Shown here one piece after another: positions 1-6,484 of a DNA stretch of 12,624 nucleotides. The notes below the pieces were generated by a model that did not search any database, was not told where the DNA came from, and was given only the letters and a program-made list of their open reading frames with translations. Source of the DNA: Bacteroidales bacterium (GTDB lineage: Bacteria; Bacteroidota; Bacteroidia; Bacteroidales; UBA932); the NCBI GenBank assembly GCA_004552115.1, contig SFPH01000127.1, forward strand, positions 1 to 12,624, written 5' to 3'. Positions within the stretch are counted from its first letter, which is position 1; each line of letters opens with the position of its first letter. A program made the position numbers and the translations under genes.

Positions 1-85
1 GTGTTTCCCAACAATAGAGTGCCACATTACCACGGAATGCATAATAATACTTTCTCTCATCATATTCCGCATCGAATAATGTCAT
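1..85 (-). CDS. Start of an unidentified gene, cut by the left edge
   Basis: Twenty-eight codons are visible, beginning MTLFDAEYDERKYYY and still open at position 1. The ATG at 85-83 follows a GGAGAAGG stretch that could serve as a ribosome binding site. The same frame is open further upstream to a GTG at 127-125 that overlaps the TAG of the 666-aa gene, so a coupled upstream start is also possible. It would be the next gene of the leftward operon. The visible part is too short to assign a family; it has no signal peptide or membrane segment. Confidence 0.55.
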   Translation of the reverse strand, partial: MTLFDAEYDERKYYYAFRGNVALYCWET

Positions 86-120
86 TGACTTCACCTTCTC
101 CAGTTCACCCAGCGAATACT

Positions 121-2121
121 CTACCACCGCTGCCCTTCTTCGTTGAACTTGGGAAGGCCTTCCCCGTCAGTGCCGAAGGAATAGGTAGTGGGATAGGTAT
201 TGTTTGCCGCATCATAGCGCAGCACTACCTTCTTATCCGTTTTCTCAATGCGTCCTTTATCAATCCACCCTTGAACAACATTGTCCTTTTGATTCAGAGG
301 ATCGATGGTGGGATCCAGCGAACGGTACAATTCTATGGTGACCGCAGGATAATCCTTCGGTTCCACCTCATACCCCCCGAAGCCCGTCCAGGTCTTCACG
401 CCGCTGATCGTCATTTCGCCCGTCAGGGTGTTTGTGAACTTGTCGTAAGGCTTGTCATAGAGAATATTCGAATCTTCACAAACCCCACAGTTCGCTTCAA
501 CACCGTACTCGGCTTTCTGCTCATACCGTTCGGATGAAGCGACTGAACGTTGCTGCCCGGTGCTCATCTGGTCGGCACGGGCGAGGATGCGGTTGGCAAT
601 GGTGTTGATGGTTAGTGCCCCTTCATTGTAGGCTTCGACCACAGTCTGTGGTAAAGTGACAATGCGAGGGACATGGTCAATATCCATCAGAAGAACATTG
701 CCTTCTATCTGCGGGTTTGTAATGCGGTTGTCCACCTCTTCGTCTGCATAACGCTTGTAGCGACCTGCCGATGCAGTGGTCTGATGCTCGTTGCGGTAAT
801 CCGAAAGGGCTTCCTGACCCATGCTGTTGAACAGGCTGGCTCCTCCATAGAGCATCATTGGCAGTTTCAAGAGCGGGTTCTTGACAAAGGAGCCACAGAC
901 GAGGGCTGCCAATGGCATCATCGTCTGCTGGTTCAGACAGATGGACTTGGTCTTGCCGGTGAAGACACCCAAAAGCATGTCGGGGAGCATCGCCAAGGTA
1001 AAACCGAGGTTGTTCATCGTGTCGCCCATGCCATTCAGCCCCATGGACTGCATGAGGGTGTTCCAGCCGCCGTAGTCACCGGTGGACTGTTGGGTGGATT
1101 GCTCAGATGTTGATGTGTTGCCTTGTGTCGTCATTGGATGTTGGTCTGCTTCAGCGATATTGGAATAATGCACGGCATCCTTGCCGCTTTTGCGGTCGGT
1201 CTGCTCCTGCTTGACTGCCTTGGAGAAGGTTTCGTACTGCATGGCACGGAAGGTGGCATCGGCCACAGACATCAGGTTGGTCGTGCCACTGGTTTTTACA
1301 GTGCGCTGGCCGGCTTCAAGGGCTTGGTTGACCCTGTCACGATAGAGCCTGGCGTTCTTGTCAGCCCATGCTGCGGCGGTGGCCAACTGGGTGTCGGTGG
1401 CGTAGGCAATGTCACGGAACCCCATCTGTGTCATCATCCAACTGGGGATATTGGCTTTCTTCTTGCTCGCTGCAGCTACTTCCTGTTTGCCGATGGTCTT
1501 CTGCTGATTGAGATAGTCCTCCTGCTGGCCTGGGGAATAGCGGTCTGCGACCTCTACACCGGCATCGATGGCAAACTGGCCGAAGAAACCACCTGCTCCA
1601 GCCGTTGATGCGGCATTGAGCAACCACGAACCTATGTTGCCGGAAACTTCTTCGAGTAGAGAAGGATTGTATTTCTTCTCGGCTTCCTTCTCGATATGCT
1701 GCTCCAAGGCTGTCTGTCGGACACGCTGCGGTATATAGAACAAGGTGCCTTGGCCAGACTTGCGAAGGAGATAGTCAGCAGTGGACTTCGGTATCTTCTG
1801 CTCAACAAGATGGTCAATCATCTGTTTCTCCAGTGTGGCATCTACGGTGATGTGCTGCTTCTTCAACTCAGCCTTGACCATGGCGATATAGTCGTCCATG
1901 GTCTTGCTGTTCCACTCGCCGATGTAATACAGTCGGGAGTTGTAGGCATCCATGGCGGCCATACCACCATCGGGGCCGGCGGCACATGCCATCATAGCGC
2001 CGAAGGATGTGCTGTGTCGCTGCATTTCCTCGGTCTGATGGCGATTGAGCTCGTCACGGACTTTGTCCATAACGGGCTTGACCTTGGTGGTGAAGATGTC
2101 TTGTTTCTTTGTATCTGCCAT
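121..2121 (-). CDS. 666-aa conjugation-operon protein of unknown function with hydrophobic segments
   Basis: I do not recognise a named family. The protein has no signal peptide. Residues 10-160 are charged and helical. Residues 165-190 are Gly/Ala-rich and moderately hydrophobic. Residues 329-348 form a Ser/Thr/Gln-rich linker. Residues 367-388, 401-414 and 416-432 are hydrophobic and may enter a membrane. The C-terminal third (about 470-666) looks like a soluble domain and contains a CGVC cysteine pair at 545-548. The ATG at 2121 lies 4 nt after the stop of the -1-frame extension of the M23-like gene, which fixes the start and implies co-transcription. Its position among T4SS-like genes suggests an envelope or channel role, perhaps like the large VirB6/TraJ-type components, but that is inference only. 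The long plus-strand ORFs opposite it are shadows. Confidence 0.85.
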   Translation of the reverse strand: MADTKKQDIFTTKVKPVMDKVRDELNRHQTEEMQRHSTSFGAMMACAAGPDGGMAAMDAYNSRLYYIGEWNSKTMDDYIAMVKAELKKQHITVDATLEKQMIDHLVEQKIPKSTADYLLRKSGQGTLFYIPQRVRQTALEQHIEKEAEKKYNPSLLEEVSGNIGSWLLNAASTAGAGGFFGQFAIDAGVEVADRYSPGQQEDYLNQQKTIGKQEVAAASKKKANIPSWMMTQMGFRDIAYATDTQLATAAAWADKNARLYRDRVNQALEAGQRTVKTSGTTNLMSVADATFRAMQYETFSKAVKQEQTDRKSGKDAVHYSNIAEADQHPMTTQGNTSTSEQSTQQSTGDYGGWNTLMQSMGLNGMGDTMNNLGFTLAMLPDMLLGVFTGKTKSICLNQQTMMPLAALVCGSFVKNPLLKLPMMLYGGASLFNSMGQEALSDYRNEHQTTASAGRYKRYADEEVDNRITNPQIEGNVLLMDIDHVPRIVTLPQTVVEAYNEGALTINTIANRILARADQMSTGQQRSVASSERYEQKAEYGVEANCGVCEDSNILYDKPYDKFTNTLTGEMTISGVKTWTGFGGYEVEPKDYPAVTIELYRSLDPTIDPLNQKDNVVQGWIDKGRIEKTDKKVVLRYDAANNTYPTTYSFGTDGEGLPKFNEEGQRW

Positions 2122-2125
2122 GATG

Positions 2126-2464
2126 TTATACTATGGATTGACGGATTTGATTGATGACCTGTTCTCGTGTCTGGGCAAGGGCTGCATGGAGCACCTCCAT
2201 CTGCTTGGGGAAGTATGCCTCCAGCCACTCGTCCTTCTCGATGATGTCCTTGATGAACTTGATAGCCTGTTGGCGGTTGATCTCGATAGCCCGTTCTCCT
2301 TTCTTCCTGCCGTTGAACCATGCCTTCGTCCACCATACGATGCCGTCCTTGTCGGGATAGACACTGACAGTGCGCTGGATGTCGAAGCTCTGGATGTCGA
2401 AGTCGAAATTGGCAAACGGGTCGATGATGCCCTGGCTTTCTATGGCGAGGTCAAGAGTTTTTTT
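2126..2464 (-). CDS. -1-frame extension of the M23-like gene (110 codons after the A9 run)
   Basis: In the -1 frame relative to the M23-like gene, an ORF opens exactly at the A9 run: a TAA at 2467-2465 closes it upstream. It then runs to TAA 2128-2126. Read after three Lys codons it gives TLDLAIESQGIID..., through WWTKAWFNG, ending ...REQVINQIRQSIV. The codons favour C or G in third position (TTC, ATC, GAC, AAG), like the neighbouring genes, and the second half looks like amphipathic helix. No ATG, GTG or TTG occurs in frame until an ATG at 2190, near the end, so it cannot readily be expressed alone. It ends 4 nt before the ATG of the 666-aa gene. Joined to the upstream frame it gives a 391-aa protein. 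Programmed frameshifting, a frameshift mutation and a sequencing error in the A-tract all fit. Confidence 0.75.
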   Translation of the reverse strand, partial: KKTLDLAIESQGIIDPFANFDFDIQSFDIQRTVSVYPDKDGIVWWTKAWFNGRKKGERAIEINRQQAIKFIKDIIEKDEWLEAYFPKQMEVLHAALAQTREQVINQIRQSIV

Positions 2465-3300
2465 TTATCGAGTTCGCTCATGCTGGAGAGGAATACTCCG
2501 TGCATGAGGGCGAGGTAGTTCAGGAAGTCATGGGTGAGCAGGGCCTGGATGCGCCCGATGAGTCCGAAACTCCTTGCGCCCAAGCCTAAAGGGTTGAGCA
2601 TACTGGGTGCGTGCTCGTAATAGGCTCCGCTGTCGGCACCTTCGGCCAACACGTCGCGCAAGCGGGTCTCGGTAGTATTAGGCACCTTGTAGCGGTTCAT
2701 GAGCAGGTCGGTCATATACCTGCCGAAGAAACGCTGGTACATCTGGTCTATCTCTGCCTGCTGACTGTCGTAAGGGGTGTGGACATCGAAGTCCAGTGTG
2801 GCCATCTCGGGATTGTTGCCCTGCATCTGTGCTTGGGAATTGACCACGAGATTGTCCCTCACCATCGTCAGGAACTCCAAAGGATTGACCTCCTCGCCAT
2901 TGAAGCGCACCTCGATATGTAGCGTATCATCGCAGACAGCGATGTTGTCACCGGCCTTGACGTTCTTGCCGAAATTGCAGACCGCCTCCTTGATGTGCGA
3001 ATACGTCACATCGAAACTGCCGTTGTCACCAGCGGAATAGTTGCGGTAGTTGACGGTGATATTGAAGCCCTTCTGTCGGTCACTGGCAATGCCGGAGACC
3101 ACACCCGTAGCAAGGGCTTTCAACCAGGTATGCGGTGTGACTTTTAAATCGACACCATGATGGAAGAAGTCCTTGCCGGTCAGAGGATGCGGCTGCTTGC
3201 CATAGCCCAAGGTGATTTCCAGTGGGCAGGACTCAGGCAACTCGAACGGCATGGCATAGCCGCTCGGGGAAATGAGGTTCATTGTATGATTGTATTCCAT
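2440..3300 (-). CDS. M23/LytM-like protein with degenerate active site (zero-frame product, 286 aa)
   Basis: Residues 27-145 have the layout of an M23 (LytM-type) peptidase domain: HHGVD at 47-51 fits the HxxxD metal motif, YSHI at 100-103 fits the second histidine region, and TLHIE at 126-130 sits where family members have HLHxE. The first histidine of that HxH motif is Thr126, so the catalytic His is missing and the protein may bind or scaffold peptidoglycan rather than cut it. There is no signal peptide; residues 253-273 are fairly hydrophobic. It follows the TraE/VirB2-like gene by 9 nt, so it belongs to the transfer operon. The frame ends at TAG 2442-2440, five codons after an A9 run (2466-2458), while the -1 frame continues for 110 codons; see the separate entries. 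The start is ATG 3300; an in-frame ATG six codons later is an alternative. Confidence 0.85.
   Translation of the reverse strand: MEYNHTMNLISPSGYAMPFELPESCPLEITLGYGKQPHPLTGKDFFHHGVDLKVTPHTWLKALATGVVSGIASDRQKGFNITVNYRNYSAGDNGSFDVTYSHIKEAVCNFGKNVKAGDNIAVCDDTLHIEVRFNGEEVNPLEFLTMVRDNLVVNSQAQMQGNNPEMATLDFDVHTPYDSQQAEIDQMYQRFFGRYMTDLLMNRYKVPNTTETRLRDVLAEGADSGAYYEHAPSMLNPLGLGARSFGLIGRIQALLTHDFLNYLALMHGVFLSSMSELDKKKLLTSP
2458..2466 (-). promoter_or_regulatory. Candidate slippery site: A9 run at the frame junction
   Basis: The coding strand reads GAT AAA AAA AAA CTC (zero frame). It contains A AAA AAA heptamers on which two Lys tRNAs can re-pair perfectly after a -1 slip. A run of nine A is also long enough for RNA-polymerase slippage, as known for Thermus dnaX. 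The zero-frame stop comes five codons later, so the two outcomes would be a short 286-aa and a long 391-aa protein. I see only a weak downstream stem (GGG ... CCC, 2425-2410 region) and no Shine-Dalgarno-like stimulator at the expected 10 nt upstream. Confidence 0.6.
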
Positions 3301-3309
3301 TGCGGTCTG

Positions 3310-3813
3310 TTAATTGGGTGATACTATAACAGCGTTTCCCCATCCGGGTCTTGTGATGGGATTAAAACCGATAATACCATCGAAACGACTATCGGGCCTC
3401 CAATTCGGATTATCGAAGCCGGGGATCGACGAGTCAATGGTTCCCCAACGGTCGCCACCAGCAAACTGGCCATTGCTGCCTGCCGTAGCACCGCTGCCGT
3501 CGGCAAGCAGTCCTGACTCCTGGTAGTTGAAGAACTTGGGCAGGGCGATGGTCATACAGAGCATGGCGATGCAGCTGCCGCCCCAGGCGAGGATGCGCTT
3601 CTTGACATTGCGGTCATTGTTGGCGATGGCATAATAGATGGCAAACGCACCGGCAATGCCGATGATGCAAGCCAGGACAAAGCCCAAGGTCTGAACGTAG
3701 GGAGTATAACTGTAGAAGGTGTCACCGGCCATACCGAGACCATCGGTGATGCTGTCGGCAAAGGCATGGTTGGCCATTGCCATAGCTGCGAAGAGTAATA
3801 ATGTCTTTCTCAT
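3310..3813 (-). CDS. TraE/VirB2-like membrane protein (DUF4134-like) with long C-terminal tail
   Basis: The protein (167 aa) has a signal peptide at 1-19 ending ANHAFA, then two transmembrane segments at about 40-64 and 74-92. Between them lies a short polar loop (NNDRNVKKRI) followed by AWGGSCIAM. This is the arrangement of the DUF4134 family, the TraE proteins of Bacteroides conjugative transposons, which resemble VirB2 pilins and sit in the inner membrane. Residues 95-167 form an extra Gly/Asn/Pro-rich polar tail that ordinary family members, roughly 100 aa long as I recall, lack. I chose ATG 3813 because the signal peptide begins there. A longer reading from GTG 3867 would overlap the previous gene and add a polar, repetitive stretch. 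It lies 37 nt downstream of the Gly-rich membrane protein gene and 9 nt before the M23-like gene. Confidence 0.85.
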   Translation of the reverse strand: MRKTLLLFAAMAMANHAFADSITDGLGMAGDTFYSYTPYVQTLGFVLACIIGIAGAFAIYYAIANNDRNVKKRILAWGGSCIAMLCMTIALPKFFNYQESGLLADGSGATAGSNGQFAGGDRWGTIDSSIPGFDNPNWRPDSRFDGIIGFNPITRPGWGNAVIVSPN

Positions 3814-3850
3814 ATTTCTCGTATTATTGATGTTACTGATATTACCTGTG

Positions 3851-4525
3851 TTATCGGCGCATACCACGTTCCTGCTCCAGTTCCTGACCCTGCTGCCGCT
3901 CCTGCGTCTGGGCTACAGCCTGCGTCTGGCGCTGGGAGTTGTTGCCAATCATCATCATCGCCATCAGCGCACCGCCAATCTTGCCAAGCAGTCCCGTGCG
4001 ACCGAAAATCATATAGGAGGCAGCAATCAAGGCTCCGATGCCCCAGCCGGAGATATTGCCCGAGGTTAGGTTATTCAGGAAGTTGCCGAACATATTGCCG
4101 CCATTACCGCCGAAGAGGTTGCCAAAGTCGCCGATGGTGCCAAGCAGTCCCTTGGTTTCGGAGGCCGCTCCCTGCAAGTCGGAGACGACAGATGTGGCTG
4201 TGTCTCTGACCTGCTCGACGGTTTTCTCGCCGGTGAAACCGTTGACTGTATCGTGGGCGAAACCGCCTACGCCTTCAACGCCATCGCGCAAGGTCTTGCC
4301 GACAGCCGTGCCGATGCTTTCGTCAGGATTTGTGAGTTTGTCCCAACCGGCATAGGCGGCGACACCTGTCACTACCGTGGTCTTGGGGTTCTTGGCTACT
4401 GCCGTGACTACCTTAGTTCCTGCTCCGGCGACACTGGCGCCGCCATTCCATAAGGTAGAAGTGACCTTGGTGCCCCCTCTCCATAGTTTGGGGACTACCT
4501 TTGTGACTAATGAGAACCATCCCAT
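3851..4525 (-). CDS. Gly/Ala-rich membrane protein of the transfer operon
   Basis: The product is 224 aa with no recognised family. Residues 1-60 are rich in Gly, Thr, Val and Ala with short repeats (WRGGTKV, WNGGASV, GAGTKVV). Residues 130-160 are Gly/Asn/Phe-rich (GNLFGGNGGNMFGNF). Two hydrophobic stretches follow at about 162-176 and 178-194, then a Gln/Glu/Arg-rich tail at 198-224. The low-complexity amphipathic make-up recalls membrane-active or channel-lining proteins. The gene starts 4 nt after the stop of the upstream exported protein, so the two are almost certainly co-translated. Its place directly before the VirB2-like gene suggests an inner-membrane part of the transfer apparatus; this is inference from context. 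Confidence 0.8.
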   Translation of the reverse strand: MGWFSLVTKVVPKLWRGGTKVTSTLWNGGASVAGAGTKVVTAVAKNPKTTVVTGVAAYAGWDKLTNPDESIGTAVGKTLRDGVEGVGGFAHDTVNGFTGEKTVEQVRDTATSVVSDLQGAASETKGLLGTIGDFGNLFGGNGGNMFGNFLNNLTSGNISGWGIGALIAASYMIFGRTGLLGKIGGALMAMMMIGNNSQRQTQAVAQTQERQQGQELEQERGMRR

Positions 4526-4529
4526 ATCG

Positions 4530-5225
4530 TTATCGTTTTGGTTTTACATTCTTTGCGTTTATTCTCCAGATATTCAGACAGTCTTCTACCATTCCTGCCT
4601 TGCCCTCCCGATGCGGAAGGGTTCCATGTTCTATCGTGTACCATACCAGTCCCATGCTCGTGCTCTTGACAAGTTTGGTGAGCGTAGCCAACTGGCGGTT
4701 CATATCCTTCAGTTGCGGGCGTATGGAGAAGACCAGTTCGATGCGCTGCTTCTCGGTCATCTTCTTGTCGATACACACCTGACGTATGGTGTTGATGATG
4801 CCCAGACTCTTGTTGATGATGCTCACATAGATGTCGTTGCGCTTGTTGTGGAGTGCCACAGCAATGGCATTGGCGGGTGCATCGCCAATCTGTGCGGACA
4901 GCCGACCCATATTCTCGCAGAGGTGGTTGACCTCGTAGTAGAAACCGTAGGTCTGGGCGGCATAGGAGATGATGTTGCGGAACGAACTCAGATACTCGTC
5001 AAACTGCTTCTGGAAGTTCTTGGTCTCCTTGACTTCCTGGTTCAGCCACACATGGCCTTCGGTCTCCATGGCCATCGTCTCCAACTGGGTATTGTACTGC
5101 GACTTGGCCTTGTTGGTATATTCGATGATCATGCCCGTCAGGACGGGATCCATCTGGGCATGGGCTACACCCGGCAGCATCCATACCAGTAAGGCGAGTA
5201 ATATGCTATAGACAGTATTCCTCAT
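4530..5225 (-). CDS. Exported helical protein, TraI/VirB5-like (second of two)
   Basis: From ATG 5225 the protein is 231 aa with a clear signal peptide, ending GVAHA before QMDP (cleavage near residue 23). The mature part is almost entirely helical and charged, with a YTNKAKSQYNTQLETM segment and a long central helix region (about 60-190). This resembles the periplasmic TraI (DUF4141)/VirB5-type proteins of Bacteroidota conjugation systems in size, export signal and helix content, but I see no diagnostic motif. The stop of the preceding gene lies 4 nt upstream of this ATG. An in-frame ATG at 5240 would overlap that gene and add METKR before the signal peptide, so it is possible but less convincing. 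It is probably a periplasmic pilus-tip or assembly factor. Confidence 0.8.
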   Translation of the reverse strand: MRNTVYSILLALLVWMLPGVAHAQMDPVLTGMIIEYTNKAKSQYNTQLETMAMETEGHVWLNQEVKETKNFQKQFDEYLSSFRNIISYAAQTYGFYYEVNHLCENMGRLSAQIGDAPANAIAVALHNKRNDIYVSIINKSLGIINTIRQVCIDKKMTEKQRIELVFSIRPQLKDMNRQLATLTKLVKSTSMGLVWYTIEHGTLPHREGKAGMVEDCLNIWRINAKNVKPKR

Positions 5226-5229
5226 ACGC

Positions 5230-6012
5230 TTAGTCTCCATAGATGGCCACCTCCTTGGCATAGCGTTTCCAATGCGACAGCGACTGCAGGGCAATCTCGC
5301 GTTTGTCACGCTCTATCATGCCCGCCGTGGCACGGTTCCACACGTCACTCATGCGATAGTGGCGGATGCTGAGATAAAGCAGACGGAGCTTGTGGGAGAA
5401 AGAAGAGAGCTTGTCTTCCAACTCCCACAAGGTCTTGCTGCGCTCGGCTCCCGTCAGCATATTGGTTTCGCCACCTTTGGCTACCGCATTTTTCAAGAGG
5501 TTGAAGACGGTCAGCATCTCCGTGGTGGTCTCCATGTAGAGGTTGTTCATGCTGACTGTGGCTGCAATGCCTTGCGGATTGTTGCTGACAGCCTTCCTGA
5601 GTTTGTCGAGGGTGAGGAGGATGCGCACACCATCATCGTAAATGTGGGTGGCGGCCTTCAATGCCGAAGCATAGCCGTTGGCCATCTTCAGGTAGCTGTT
5701 GTATTCCTTCTCCCACTGTTTCATCTTGGTGAACTCACCGGCCATAGCATTCTGCATCAGAGCGGTGTTACGCTCTGCCTTGGTCTCCGACTTCACGGTC
5801 TTGTTGATGATGCCGTTGCCGGTGGCCAGGATGGTGTATTCTCCAGGGTTGGAAGTCACAATCTGCGCATGGGCATGGTGGTGGCACAGCAACAACAGGA
5901 TAAATGCTATCACCGACACCACCAGCCATTTGCGCTCAGATTCGTATTTACCAGAGGGAAACAGTCGGGAGGAGACCCTGCGGAGGAAGTTATTTGGTAT
6001 TCGTAAACTCAT
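5230..6012 (-). CDS. Exported helical protein, TraI/VirB5-like (first of two)
   Basis: The protein is 260 aa. An unusually long basic N-terminus of about 28 residues precedes a hydrophobic core (VVSVIAFILLLLC) and AHA at 47-49, giving a likely cleavage site before QIV. The mature part is a long run of charged helices (for example EFTKMKQWEKEYNSYLKMANG), consistent with a periplasmic coiled protein. It shares size, export and helical character with the next gene, and I read both as TraI/VirB5-type periplasmic components, without a diagnostic motif. The ATG at 6012 overlaps the end of the PH-domain gene by 23 nt, which suggests translational coupling. The start could instead be internal, but no later ATG precedes the signal peptide core. 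Confidence 0.8.
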   Translation of the reverse strand: MSLRIPNNFLRRVSSRLFPSGKYESERKWLVVSVIAFILLLLCHHHAHAQIVTSNPGEYTILATGNGIINKTVKSETKAERNTALMQNAMAGEFTKMKQWEKEYNSYLKMANGYASALKAATHIYDDGVRILLTLDKLRKAVSNNPQGIAATVSMNNLYMETTTEMLTVFNLLKNAVAKGGETNMLTGAERSKTLWELEDKLSSFSHKLRLLYLSIRHYRMSDVWNRATAGMIERDKREIALQSLSHWKRYAKEVAIYGD

Positions 6013-6484
6013 GGATGTTGCGTCGCTTTTTGTTGATTTCTACTCTTTCACGGATGGTGTTTATCAAGTTCATCTTGTCAGGGACACCAATGATGTCAAG
6101 GCGTGGACGGGTACGGTCGCCACTGTAGATGCTCACGGTCTTCAGGCCGAGGAGTATCTGGAGGAAGGAACGCTGCTCGCTATAGTCCACCACACGGTAC
6201 AACTCAATGAAGTCCTTGGCCCGGGAGAAGATGCCGAACTCGTATTTCAACTGCTCATCGCTGATGACATAGACCATGCGCGTGATATACAGATAGCGAT
6301 AGACCAAGTAAAGGACTGCCAACATCACCAGTCCCAGCAGGTAAGGAACGACACTCTCCGGCATGAGCCCTTCATAGCCGATGGCAATGAATAGGAGGCA
6401 TACGCAGACTGTCGTCATGCCTTCCTGCACGACGAACTGCCGTCCCGATGGGTGGAGTCTGATGGATGGGTATGGTGTATTCAT
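5990..6484 (-). CDS. Two-TM bacterial PH-domain (DUF304-like) protein
   Basis: The product is 164 aa. Two transmembrane segments lie at about 21-40 and 46-67. The rest (70-150) has the bacterial PH (bPH2/DUF304) pattern: YVISDEQLKYEFGIFSRAKDF, then IELYRVVDYSEQRSF, then LLGLKTVSIYSGD and a C-terminal helix beginning PDKMNLINTIRER. Such proteins are anchored in the inner membrane with the PH-like domain in the cytoplasm; their biochemical role is poorly known. The start is fixed by its neighbour: TAA of the primase-like gene and this ATG abut as TAAATG. Its presence inside a transfer operon suggests a role in assembling or anchoring the secretion apparatus. Confidence 0.85.
   Translation of the reverse strand: MNTPYPSIRLHPSGRQFVVQEGMTTVCVCLLFIAIGYEGLMPESVVPYLLGLVMLAVLYLVYRYLYITRMVYVISDEQLKYEFGIFSRAKDFIELYRVVDYSEQRSFLQILLGLKTVSIYSGDRTRPRLDIIGVPDKMNLINTIRERVEINKKRRNIHEFTNTK

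Noticed and set aside
2131..2415. 94-aa and 114-aa minus-strand ORFs near 1992-2415
   Set aside because: Their translations are Ser/Arg-rich and one overlaps the start of the 666-aa gene. The -1-frame extension explains this stretch far better.
2440..2467. Simple pseudogene call for the M23-like gene
   Set aside because: The zero frame is intact for 286 codons, the -1 tail is intact to its stop next to the next ATG, and no other lesion is seen. A single A-run junction fits controlled slippage at least as well as decay.
4377..5192. 271-aa plus-strand ORF
   Set aside because: It is antisense to the Gly-rich membrane protein and the exported protein genes, both of which have clean signals and spacing.
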